A stretch of DNA of 15,862 nt. It comes from CAZYWA01 sp964650975 [NCBI: uncultured bacterium]. Its GTDB lineage: Bacteria; JADJOY01. Positions within the stretch are counted from its first letter, which is position 1. Every line of letters begins with the position of its first letter. This document shows positions 1 through 7,071 of this stretch, piece by piece. Position numbers and translations under genes: made by a program. The notes under the pieces were generated by a model that worked only from the letters and a program-made list of their open reading frames with translations, was not told where the DNA came from and ran no database searches. The DNA is taken from positions 1-15,862 of the forward strand of contig CAZYWA010000149.1 of assembly GCA_964650975.1 (NCBI GenBank). Reading direction: 5' to 3'.

Positions 1-1255
1 GGGTGATCGCCTGGCGGATCCACCAGGTCGCGTAGGTGGAGAACTTGTACCCGCGCTGGTATTCGAACTTGTCGACCGCCTTCATGAGGCCGATGTTCCC
101 TTCCTGGATCAGGTCGAGGAACTGCAGGCCGCGGTTCGAGTACTTCTTGGCGATGCTCACCACCAGCCGCAGATTGCCCTCGATCAGCTCGCTCTTGGCC
201 ATCTTGGCCTTGAGCTCGCCGTTCTGGATGGCCCGGAAGATGCGTTTGATCTCGGCGGCCGGCAGCTCCGCTTCGGTCTCGGCCTCGCGGACCAGTCGAA
301 CGGCCTCCTTGATCCGCGGCTCGAGGTCCCGGAGCTGTTCCGCGCGCATCCCGGAGGCCTTCTCGGCCTGACGCTCTCCCACCTTGCCGCGCTTGAGATC
401 GGCGAAGGCCTTGCGCAGGCCGGCGCCGCTCAGGTGGGTGCGCGCCTCGATGCGCGCGATCTCGGCTTCGGCGCGCTCGACCTGCTGCACCAGACCCTTG
501 ATGCGGCTCACGATCGCGTCGATCTGCTTGTTGCTGAAGCGCAGCCCGAGGATGGCGTCGCTCACACGCTCGTGCTTGAGGCGCAGCTTTTCCTTGGCTT
601 TCTTGCGGTTGGCGGCCGAGCCGCCGGGCTTCCGCGCCTCCTGGTCGGCCTTGCGAACGTCCAGGATGTGGCGGCGGATCCGGGTCAGATCCTGGATCAG
701 CTCGTCGCGCAGTCCGCTGTCGATCTCGGCGCGGTGCTCCTCGGTCTCTTCCTCCTCGGGCACCTCTTCTTCGTCGTCGACGATCTCACGGGTGCTGATG
801 TCGCCGCGGATCAGCCGCTCGCGCAGGTCGAGCATGTACTTCATGGCCACCGGCGAACCGAGAGCCGACTGGCGCACCTCGATCAGCCCGCGCTCGATGC
901 GCTTGGCGATCTCCACCTCGCCCTCGCGGGTGAGCAGGCTCACGGTGCCCATCTCGCGCAGGTACATGCGCACCGGGTCGTTGGTGCGCCCCAGGTCGTC
1001 GTCGACCTCCTCCTCCTCTTCCTCCTCGCGAAAGGACGCATCCTCCTTGCGGCGAGGGGTGCCGTCGGAAGCGGGGTGGTCGACGACGTCGATGTCCATC
1101 TCGCCGAACATCGACATGACGTCGTCGAGCTGCTCGCTCGACACCACGTCCGAGGGAAGGATGTCGTTCACCTCGTCGTAGGTGAGGTAGCCCTTCTCAC
1201 GGCCCATCTCGATGAGCTTCTTCTTCACGTCGTTGAGCTGGCTGCCTGCCGTCAT
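1..1255 (-). CDS. rpoD: RNA polymerase primary sigma factor RpoD (sigma-70), 3' end cut by window edge
   Basis: Housekeeping sigma factor that directs core RNA polymerase to -10/-35 promoters. The first 418 codons are present and the frame is open to base 1, so the gene continues to the left. Region 1.1 is about residues 1-75 ([20 protein letters not shown]). It is followed by a run of seven Glu and then DDD (77-87), region 1.2 ([20 protein letters not shown], 92-111), a charged non-conserved region with a second acidic patch (about 160-173), and regions 2.1-2.3 ([52 protein letters not shown]). Regions 2.4, 3 and 4 lie outside the window. The ATG is chosen because region 1.1 starts there and a GAGGGG Shine-Dalgarno lies 4 nt upstream (1260-1265). 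It is the last visible gene of the rpsU-dnaG-rpoD operon, 61 nt after dnaG. Family assignment is secure. Confidence 0.97.
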   Translation of the reverse strand, partial: MTAGSQLNDVKKKLIEMGREKGYLTYDEVNDILPSDVVSSEQLDDVMSMFGEMDIDVVDHPASDGTPRRKEDASFREEEEEEEVDDDLGRTNDPVRMYLREMGTVSLLTREGEVEIAKRIERGLIEVRQSALGSPVAMKYMLDLRERLIRGDISTREIVDDEEEVPEEEETEEHRAEIDSGLRDELIQDLTRIRRHILDVRKADQEARKPGGSAANRKKAKEKLRLKHERVSDAILGLRFSNKQIDAIVSRIKGLVQQVERAEAEIARIEARTHLSGAGLRKAFADLKRGKVGERQAEKASGMRAEQLRDLEPRIKEAVRLVREAETEAELPAAEIKRIFRAIQNGELKAKMAKSELIEGNLRLVVSIAKKYSNRGLQFLDLIQEGNIGLMKAVDKFEYQRGYKFSTYATWWIRQAIT

Positions 1256-1320
1256 CGATCCCCTCGTGCGCGAGAGCCCGGTCGCGCGGCTCCCTGCGGT
1301 CCCATCCCGGTGTCCTTCAT
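1252..1320 (-). other. 22-codon mini-ORF bridging dnaG and rpoD, possible coupling peptide
   Basis: The frame begins with an ATG that overlaps the dnaG stop as ATGA (1317-1320). It reads 22 codons ([20 protein letters not shown] then DR) and ends in a TGA that overlaps the rpoD start as ATGA (1252-1255). The rpoD Shine-Dalgarno lies inside it. No homology is recognised, and the Arg/Gly-rich composition is what GC-rich spacer DNA gives. If translated, it would carry terminating dnaG ribosomes to the rpoD start. It could equally be chance, because stop-free frames are common at this base composition. Confidence 0.3.
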
Positions 1321-3086
1321 CCCGCTCGCGCCGTCCCCAGCGCGAGCATGAGACGGTTCTTCTCGATCTTGAGCTGTTGCAGCCGGCCCAGCTCGGAGAT
1401 CTCGCCGCGTGACTCGCGCTGCGAGATCTCCCGAGCGAGCGCCTCGACCTCGTCGCGTAGCCGGTCGCGCTGGATGCGGCGGATACAGTCGGTCACGACC
1501 CGGGTGCCCTGTTCGGGCGCGCCCGTCGCGTCGACCGCGGAACCCGTCACGAGCCGCAGCAGCGCCGGGTCGTCGATGTCGGCCAGCCAGCGGTTGGTGC
1601 CGGCCGCTGGGTCTTGAGCCGCCGCACGAACGAAGCGCGCCGCGATGGGCGCGCGCATCGAGCGGTCGAGTTCGGTTCCCACCAGCAACTCGGCGAGGCC
1701 GGGCTGCTGGACCAGGACCCGGACCAGCGCTTCCTCGGCGGGAGGCATGGCGATGCTCGGCTCGGGCACTGCCGCGACAGATTCAGGAGCCCGAGTCGTT
1801 TCCGGCCGCGCGGCGAGCATCTTCCGAACCGAATCTTCGCTCACCTGGAAGCTGCGCGCGGCGAGCGCCACCGTGGCGTCTTGCTCCACTGGATCGGGCA
1901 GCGCCGTGAGGAGCGGCGCCAGATCGCGCATCGCCTGGCCGCGCGCGCGTGGATCGGCGCCGGCGGTTCGTGCTCTGGACGCGATGACGTGCTCGAGCAG
2001 CGGCGGTGCCGCGTCGAGGAGCGCCTGGAGCGCGGGTGCGCCTTGCTTCTGGACCAGGGTGTCGGGGTCTTCGCCGCTGGGGAGGAACGCGGCGCGAGGA
2101 CGGACGTCGGCGGCCAGGAAATGGGGAAGGGCGCGCCACGCCGCCTTCCGTCCCGCATCGTCGCCGTCGAAGAGCAGCACCACTTCGGGAGCGTAACGCT
2201 TGAGCTGATAGGCGTGATCGGGCGTCAGCGCGGTGCCGAGCGTCGCGACGGCCTGGGTGAATCCGTGCTGGTGGAGGGAGAGGACGTCGAAGTAGCCCTC
2301 GACCACCACGGCGCGGCCCTGCTCGCGGATGGTCTTGAGCGCCCACGAAAGGCCGTAGACGCCGCGTCCCTTGTGGAAGATCTCCGAGTCGCTCGAGTTG
2401 ATGTACTTGGGACCCTCGACGTCGCCGAGGGCGCGGGCACCGAAGCCGATGGCGGTCCCCTCGGCGTCGAGGATGGTGAACATCAGCCGGTCGCGGAAGC
2501 GGTCGTAGTGGCCGCCGCCACGGCTGCGCTCGGCGATGAGCCCGGTGGTGCGCGCGGCGTCGAGGTCGAGGCCTTCCTTGGTGAGATGGCGGGCCAGCGA
2601 TTCCCAGTCGTCGGGCGCGTAGCCCAGCCCGTAGCCCAGCGCCTCGGTGAGCGAGAAGCCACGCCCGGTCAGGTACTCGCGGGCGCGCTCGGCGCGAGGA
2701 TCCTCCTTGAGCGCCCGGCGGAAGAAGAGTGCCGCGGCGCGAGTCACGTCGAGCAGGATGCGACGGCGGCTGCGATCGCGCGGCGTGTTGCCGCGCCGCT
2801 CGGGCAGCTCGACTCCCACGCGTCGCGCCAGCGTCTCGAGCGCTTCGGGGAACGACAGGCCGTGGATCTCCATGGCGAACTTGAACGCATCGCCGCCGGC
2901 ACCGCAGCCGAAGCAGTGGTAGAAGCCCTTCGCCGGATCGACCGTGAACGAAGGGCTCCGCTCCTTGTGGAACGGGCAAAGCCCCTTCCAGGTGCGGCCG
3001 GCTTGCTTGAGATCGGTGTGGCCGGCGATCAGCTCGACGAGGTTCACGCGGGCGCGTACCTCCTCGACGATCGGATCGAAGGTCAA
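1317..3086 (-). CDS. dnaG: DNA primase DnaG
   Basis: Synthesises RNA primers at the replication fork and works with the replicative helicase. The 589 aa length is normal. An N-terminal zinc-binding domain has CPFH (37-40) and CFGC (58-61), ligands C37, H40, C58 and C61. The catalytic core follows, with [10 protein letters not shown] (194-203) and a TOPRIM fold carrying E263 ([10 protein letters not shown]) and D307/D309 ([13 protein letters not shown]). The C-terminal ~150 residues are divergent and would be the helicase-binding domain. The start is TTG: no ATG or GTG fits, residues 2-20 match the family N-terminus, and GAGGA (3094-3098) lies 7 nt upstream. A TTG start suggests deliberately modest translation, as expected for a low-copy protein between rpsU and rpoD. 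The stop overlaps an ATG (ATGA) that opens the mini-ORF to rpoD. Confidence 0.97.
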   Translation of the reverse strand: MTFDPIVEEVRARVNLVELIAGHTDLKQAGRTWKGLCPFHKERSPSFTVDPAKGFYHCFGCGAGGDAFKFAMEIHGLSFPEALETLARRVGVELPERRGNTPRDRSRRRILLDVTRAAALFFRRALKEDPRAERAREYLTGRGFSLTEALGYGLGYAPDDWESLARHLTKEGLDLDAARTTGLIAERSRGGGHYDRFRDRLMFTILDAEGTAIGFGARALGDVEGPKYINSSDSEIFHKGRGVYGLSWALKTIREQGRAVVVEGYFDVLSLHQHGFTQAVATLGTALTPDHAYQLKRYAPEVVLLFDGDDAGRKAAWRALPHFLAADVRPRAAFLPSGEDPDTLVQKQGAPALQALLDAAPPLLEHVIASRARTAGADPRARGQAMRDLAPLLTALPDPVEQDATVALAARSFQVSEDSVRKMLAARPETTRAPESVAAVPEPSIAMPPAEEALVRVLVQQPGLAELLVGTELDRSMRAPIAARFVRAAAQDPAAGTNRWLADIDDPALLRLVTGSAVDATGAPEQGTRVVTDCIRRIQRDRLRDEVEALAREISQRESRGEISELGRLQQLKIEKNRLMLALGTARAG

Positions 3087-3120
3087 CGGTGCGTCCTCGG
3101 CGTGTGCAACCTACCAGCAG

Positions 3121-3177
3121 AAAGCCCGATCGCCCGGGCGCGGAGAAACCGCGGCCCGCCTCCGGGGAGGCGGGCCG
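3121..3177 (-). terminator. Candidate two-hairpin attenuator between rpsU and dnaG
   Basis: On the minus strand a perfect 10-bp stem (arms 3168-3177 and 3152-3161, 6-nt loop) is followed by a 5-bp GC stem (GCCCG/CGGGC, arms 3135-3139 and 3124-3128, 6-nt loop) and then TTTCT (3119-3123). The U tract is short, so partial rather than full termination is more likely. That fits a site which must let some polymerase through to dnaG and rpoD. It could also act as a 3' stability stem for rpsU mRNA. The stems are seen in the sequence; the function is inferred. Confidence 0.5.
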
Positions 3178-3203
3178 TCACTGGGTGCGATTGGCTCGGA
3201 AGC

Positions 3204-3229
3204 GCGCCACCGGTTTGGATCGGTGGCGC
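3204..3229. repeat. Inverted repeat in the rpsU-dnaG spacer, 9-bp stem
   Basis: Arms GCGCCACCG (3204-3212) and CGGTGGCGC (3221-3229) pair perfectly around an 8-nt loop. No U tract follows on either strand, so it is not a plain terminator. It is part of a run of hairpins between rpsU and dnaG and may be an RNA processing or stability element. Confidence 0.45.
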
Positions 3230-3234
3230 CCTTC

Positions 3235-3254
3235 GATCCGCGAGTGGGCGGATC
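3235..3254. repeat. Inverted repeat in the rpsU-dnaG spacer, 7-bp stem
   Basis: Arms GATCCGC (3235-3241) and GCGGATC (3248-3254) pair perfectly around a 6-nt loop. It lies 5 nt from the 9-bp repeat, so on the minus-strand RNA it is met first after the rpsU stop. Function unknown; possibly RNA processing. Confidence 0.4.
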
Positions 3255-3386
3255 CAGGCGGCGCGGTGCCGCGATCCGGATGACGCGGTGCGTGAAGCGC
3301 GGGCAGGGCCTGGTCGCTCGGGTTCGCGAGCGCGACACCGGAACGCGCGAGCTGGGGCGGTGCGGGGCTGCGTCATGCCTGGTGGT

Positions 3387-3587
3387 TCAGAGAAGCCCTT
3401 CCTTCTTGAGCTTCTTGAGCGCGCGCTTGCGCGCCGCGATCGCCTTCTTCTTGCGGCGCACGCTCGGCTTCTCGAAGTGCTCGCGCTTCTTGAGCTCCGA
3501 CAGGATCCCGGCCTTTTCGCACTGTTTCTTGAACCGCTTGAGTGCGGCCTCGAAGGGTTCTCCATCGCGGACTTTGGTGCCGGGCAT
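3387..3587 (-). CDS. rpsU: 30S ribosomal protein S21
   Basis: Small basic protein of the 30S platform, near the 3' end of 16S rRNA, linked to translation initiation. At 66 aa it is a normal length. It has the S21 core ([20 protein letters not shown], 10-29), then [14 protein letters not shown] (35-48) and a Lys/Arg-rich helical tail. The ATG start is fixed by the family N-terminus and by AGGAG (3596-3600) 8 nt upstream. It is the first gene of the rpsU-dnaG-rpoD operon, with its own promoter at 3720-3747. A hairpin sits 2 nt before the Shine-Dalgarno, and a 300-nt structured spacer separates it from dnaG. These features suggest S21 is set to a higher level than primase and sigma. Confidence 0.97.
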   Translation of the reverse strand: MPGTKVRDGEPFEAALKRFKKQCEKAGILSELKKREHFEKPSVRRKKKAIAARKRALKKLKKEGLL

Positions 3588-3602
3588 TCCTGATTCTCCT
3601 AA

Positions 3603-3623
3603 GTGTGCCCCGAGCGGGCACAC
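3603..3623 (-). promoter_or_regulatory. Leader hairpin directly upstream of the rpsU Shine-Dalgarno
   Basis: Arms GTGTGCCC (3603-3610) and GGGCACAC (3616-3623) form a perfect 8-bp stem with a 5-nt loop. Its downstream foot is 2 nt from AGGAG. It could act as a standby or repressor-binding structure in the rpsU leader, or protect the 5' region of the RNA. Autogenous control by S21 is only a hypothesis. Confidence 0.5.
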
Positions 3624-3704
3624 GCGCTTCTCGCGCCGATGATCGAACGACTGGGGAAGGGTCGAATGGCCGCCTCGCGCATACCACTCACGCTCGCGCC
3701 ACAT

Positions 3705-3718
3705 CGCGGTTAACCGCG
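3705..3718. promoter_or_regulatory. Perfect 14-bp palindrome over the predicted rpsU transcription start
   Basis: CGCGGTTAACCGCG is a perfect palindrome with no spacer. It begins 1 bp downstream of the -10 hexamer (3720-3725) and is centred about where transcription should start (near 3713). That is the geometry of an operator bound by a dimeric repressor. A start-proximal RNA hairpin is unlikely because there is no loop. No regulator family is recognised. Confidence 0.5.
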
Positions 3719-3719
3719 C

Positions 3720-3747
3720 AATATAGCAGTGGAAACGTCCATGGCAA
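3720..3747 (-). promoter_or_regulatory. Sigma-70-type promoter for rpsU-dnaG-rpoD
   Basis: On the minus strand the -35 is TTGCCA (3742-3747, 5 of 6 to TTGACA), the spacer is 16 bp, and the -10 is TATATT (3720-3725, 5 of 6) with an extended TG (TGCTATATT). Transcription should start near 3713, giving a leader of about 125 nt before rpsU. It lies between the hisI stop and rpsU, in a notably AT-richer patch than its surroundings. Confidence 0.8.
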
Positions 3748-3763
3748 CCGGCATCTGAGCCGG
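3748..3763 (-). terminator. Weak hairpin after hisI, possible end of the his transcript
   Basis: Arms CCGGC (3748-3752) and GCCGG (3759-3763) with a 6-nt loop lie 10 nt past the hisI stop and abut the rpsU -35 element. Only two T residues follow on the minus strand, so intrinsic termination would be poor. Read-through from the his genes into rpsU is possible. Confidence 0.25.
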
Positions 3764-3773
3764 ACCCGCGCGG

Positions 3774-4169
3774 TCACGTGGATGGCGCCTTCGGCGCGTA
3801 CACCTGGGCCGGATCGAGCGCTCGCTCGCGATCCACCGTCCACGCCTCGCCGTCCCAGTGACGGAAGAAGCACGAGCGGTAGCCCTCGTGGCACGCAACC
3901 CCTTTCTGGTCGATCGACACCAGGATCGCGTCGCCGTCGCAGTCGAGGCGCAGCTCGCGGACCTGCTGCACGTGTCCGGACTCCTCGCCTTTCCGCCAGA
4001 GCTTGTCGCGGGAGCGGCTGTAGTAGTGCACCAGGCCTGTTTCCAGGGTCTTTTCGAGCGCGGTGCGGTTCATGAACGCGACCATCAGCACCTCGCCGTT
4101 CGCCGCATCCTGAGCGATGGCGACCGCGAGGCCCCGGTGGTCGAACTTCACGCGATCCACGATGGACAT
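3774..4169 (-). CDS. hisI: Phosphoribosyl-AMP cyclohydrolase HisI (single domain)
   Basis: Opens the adenine ring of phosphoribosyl-AMP, the third step of histidine synthesis. The 131 aa cover only the cyclohydrolase domain; there is no fused HisE pyrophosphohydrolase. Conserved blocks are VAFMN (30-34), YYSRSRDKLWRKGEESGH (49-66), DCDGD (76-80, metal-binding D76/D78/D80 and zinc ligand C77) and the zinc ligands C93 and C100 in CHEGYRSC. The ATG is supported by a strong GAGGAG (4177-4182) 7 nt upstream. It is the last his gene, 24 nt after hisF, with the promoter of the next operon just beyond its stop. The missing HisE activity must be encoded elsewhere. Confidence 0.96.
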   Translation of the reverse strand: MSIVDRVKFDHRGLAVAIAQDAANGEVLMVAFMNRTALEKTLETGLVHYYSRSRDKLWRKGEESGHVQQVRELRLDCDGDAILVSIDQKGVACHEGYRSCFFRHWDGEAWTVDRERALDPAQVYAPKAPST

Positions 4170-4193
4170 GCTCTCTCTCCTCGAATGCGGCGC

Positions 4194-4960
<767 letters not shown>

Positions 4961-4964
<4 letters not shown>

Positions 4965-5719
4965 GCCGCGCCCTCGGCTGGGCTGGTGCCCGAGGCCAGA
5001 ACGCGCATCGCGGCGGCGACGTCGAGCGTGCCCTCGTAGATGGCGCGGCCGCTGATCACGCCCACGACGCCCCGGCGCTCGAGTGGACGCAGCGACAGGA
5101 GGTCGGCGAGGCGGTGCACGCCACCGGAGGCGATCACCGGGATACCCAGGCCGTCCGCGATCCGCCCGGTCTCCTCGACGTTGGGCCCTTCGAGCGCTCC
5201 GTCGCGATGGATGTCGGTGTAGACGATCCCCGCGGCACCCATGGCCGCGCAGCGTTCGGCGAGCTCGCGGGCGCTGACCTTGGTTTGCTCGGTCCAGCCC
5301 TTCACCGCGACTCGGCCTTCGCGGGCGTCGATTCCCACCCAGACCCGGCCGGGCCACTCGCGGCACGCGTTCGCGAGGAACTCGGGGTCTTCGATCGCGG
5401 CCGTGCCGATGATCGCGCGGTCGGCGCCCAGATCGAGCACCCGGCGGACCGCGTCGAGCGAGCGCAGTCCGCCGCCGATCTCGACCCGGAGGGCGGTGGC
5501 GCCGAGAATCGCGCGGATCGCCGCGCCGTTTCGCTCGCCGCCCTCGAAGGCGCCGTCCAGATCGACCACGTGGAGGCGGCGCGCGCCGGCCGCCTCGAAG
5601 CGCCGCGCGGGCTCGACCGGGTCGTCGAAGTAGACGGTCTCGGCGTTGGGATCGCCGCGCAGCAGGCGAACGCAGCGGCCGCGCCGCAGGTCGATCGCGG
5701 GAAGCAGCTCGAGGCTCAT
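4961..5719 (-). CDS. hisA: ProFAR isomerase HisA
   Basis: Converts ProFAR to PRFAR by an Amadori rearrangement, supplying the HisF/HisH substrate. The 252 aa barrel is paralogous to HisF. General base and acid residues are D10 ([15 protein letters not shown]) and D131 (VGIDAREG), with W142 nearby. Other conserved blocks are [11 protein letters not shown] (50-60), IGGGLR (81-86), IIGTAA (103-108), [16 protein letters not shown] (165-180) and VIASGGV (195-201). PriA-type dual TrpF activity cannot be judged from the sequence. The ATG overlaps the hisH stop (ATGA, 5716-5719) and the hisA stop overlaps hisF, so hisH-hisA-hisF is a tightly coupled trio. Confidence 0.97.
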
Positions 5720-6357
5720 CGGACCAGGCTCACGAAGGAGGCCAACAGGTCGAGCCCGACGCGCTGGCTCTTCTCGGGGTGAAACTGGCTCGCGATCAGG
5801 GATCCGCGCGCGATCGACGAGGTGAAGGTCACGTCTCCGTGGCGGGTGGTGGTCGCGATGATCTCGGGATCGGCGCAATCGACGTAGAACGAGTGCACGA
5901 AATACGCCCAGGCTTGGTCGCCGATCGCGTCCCGCACCCGGCTCGCGCGCCCGGCCTGGAGCTGGTTCCATCCCATGTGCGGGACCTTGGCGCGCTCCGC
6001 GCCAGGTCCGGCGCTCCGGGGCGGAGGAAACGCGCGGACCTTGCCCGGGAACACGCCGAGGCCGCGGGTCACGCCGAACTCCTCGCTCTCCTCGAACAAG
6101 AGCTGCAATCCAAGACAGATCCCGAGGAACGGGCGATCCGCCGCCAGGTAGGCGCGCAGCGGCTGCGTCCACCCACCGGCGTCGAGGTTCTCCATGGCCG
6201 CGCGAAAGGCGCCCACGCCAGGCAGCACGACGCCGCGCGCCCCGTCGAGCGAGGCCGGATCGGAGCTCACGCTCACGCTTCCGCCCGCGCGCTCGATCGC
6301 CTTGGCGACGCTGCGCAGATTGCCGCTTCCGTAGTCGACGACGACGATGGGATTCAT
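5716..6357 (-). CDS. hisH: Imidazole glycerol phosphate synthase glutaminase subunit HisH
   Basis: Class I glutamine amidotransferase that releases ammonia and channels it to HisF. It is 213 aa. The catalytic triad is C81 ([13 protein letters not shown]), H193 and E195 (QFHPEKS). The PGVG oxyanion segment (47-50), VPHMGWN (125-131) and YFVHSFYV (152-159) are also present. The ATG is the only sensible start ([16 protein letters not shown]), but no clear Shine-Dalgarno precedes it. It follows a 104-nt gap after hisB, the widest in the his cluster, so hisHAFI may be partly separate from hisDCB in expression. The stop overlaps hisA. Confidence 0.96.
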   Translation of the reverse strand: MNPIVVVDYGSGNLRSVAKAIERAGGSVSVSSDPASLDGARGVVLPGVGAFRAAMENLDAGGWTQPLRAYLAADRPFLGICLGLQLLFEESEEFGVTRGLGVFPGKVRAFPPPRSAGPGAERAKVPHMGWNQLQAGRASRVRDAIGDQAWAYFVHSFYVDCADPEIIATTTRHGDVTFTSSIARGSLIASQFHPEKSQRVGLDLLASFVSLVR

Positions 6358-6461
6358 GGGAGTGCGCTCGGGAGCCGGGCGGCCGCTGGTTGCGGTCCGC
6401 GCGAGCCAGGAGCTTCAGCGCGGATGCGGCCGGGCGGGATGGTGGTGAAAACCGAGCGGTC

Positions 6462-7049
6462 TCACAGCGTGCCCTTGGTGCTCGGCACGTCGTGGCGGCG
6501 CGGGTCGATCGTCACGGCCTGACCGAGCGCCAGCCCGAAGCCCTTGAAGATCGCTTCCAGCACGTGGTGCGGATCCTGCCCGTAGGGCACGTTCACGTGC
6601 AGGTTCATGCCGCATCGGTTGGCGAACGAGCGCAGGAACTCCTTCGCCAGCGACACGTCGAAGACGCCCACTTTCTCGGGGGCAATGTCGACCTGGTAGA
6701 CGAAGAACGGCCGGCCGCTCAGGTCCACCGAGACCTCCGCCAGTGCTTCCTCCATGGGCAGCGAGGCGCTGCCGTAGCGGCGGATGCCCACCTTGTCGCC
6801 GAGCGCCTTCGCGACCGCTTCGCCGAAGGCCAGTCCCACGTCCTCGACGGTGTGGTGGAAGTCGACCTCGAGGTCGCCGCGGGCCCGAACCTCGAGCGTC
6901 AGCAACCCCTGCTTCGCGATGTGGCTCAGCATGTGATCGAAGAACGGGATGCCGGTGGCGAGCTGGTAGGCACCCTGGCCATCCAGATCGACCTGGACCG
7001 CGACATCGGTCTCCTTGGTGGCGCGCTCGACTCGTCCGCTCCGGCTCAT
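6462..7049 (-). CDS. hisB: Imidazoleglycerol-phosphate dehydratase HisB (monofunctional)
   Basis: Manganese-dependent dehydration of imidazole glycerol phosphate to imidazole acetol phosphate. At 195 aa it is the dehydratase alone, without the histidinol-phosphatase domain of the enterobacterial fusion, so that phosphatase must come from another gene. Metal-binding blocks are FFDHMLSH (36-43), HHTVED (65-70) and DPHHVLEAIFKGFG (159-172); the C-terminal STKG (190-193) is conserved. The ATG is chosen because the family N-terminus (SGRVERATKETDVAVQV) starts right after it. It lies 22 nt after hisC with only a weak GAG motif upstream. A 104-nt gap follows before hisH. Confidence 0.97.
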   Translation of the reverse strand: MSRSGRVERATKETDVAVQVDLDGQGAYQLATGIPFFDHMLSHIAKQGLLTLEVRARGDLEVDFHHTVEDVGLAFGEAVAKALGDKVGIRRYGSASLPMEEALAEVSVDLSGRPFFVYQVDIAPEKVGVFDVSLAKEFLRSFANRCGMNLHVNVPYGQDPHHVLEAIFKGFGLALGQAVTIDPRRHDVPSTKGTL

Positions 7050-7071
7050 CGTGAATCTCGGTTTCTCGGGC

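Larger units (their letters stand above)
3087..3386 (-). other. 300-nt rpsU-dnaG spacer, hairpin-rich, no gene
   Basis: This is the longest gene-free stretch in the window. Short frames here show no recognisable product. Several inverted repeats are listed separately (3124-3139, 3152-3177, 3204-3229, 3235-3254); a weaker 6-bp pair lies at 3315-3320/3327-3332. The dnaG Shine-Dalgarno is at 3094-3098. No convincing second promoter was found. In Escherichia coli the rpsU-dnaG spacer carries a partial terminator that lowers dnaG and rpoD expression relative to rpsU, and the same layout is inferred here. Confidence 0.6.

Noticed and set aside
434-1351. Plus-strand open frame (305 codons) opposite rpoD
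   Set aside because: It lies opposite the conserved rpoD reading frame and has no recognised similarity.
1614-3593. Long plus-strand open frame (659 codons) antisense to dnaG
   Set aside because: It mirrors dnaG and runs into rpsU antisense, shows no recognisable domain, and is what strong G/C third-position bias produces.
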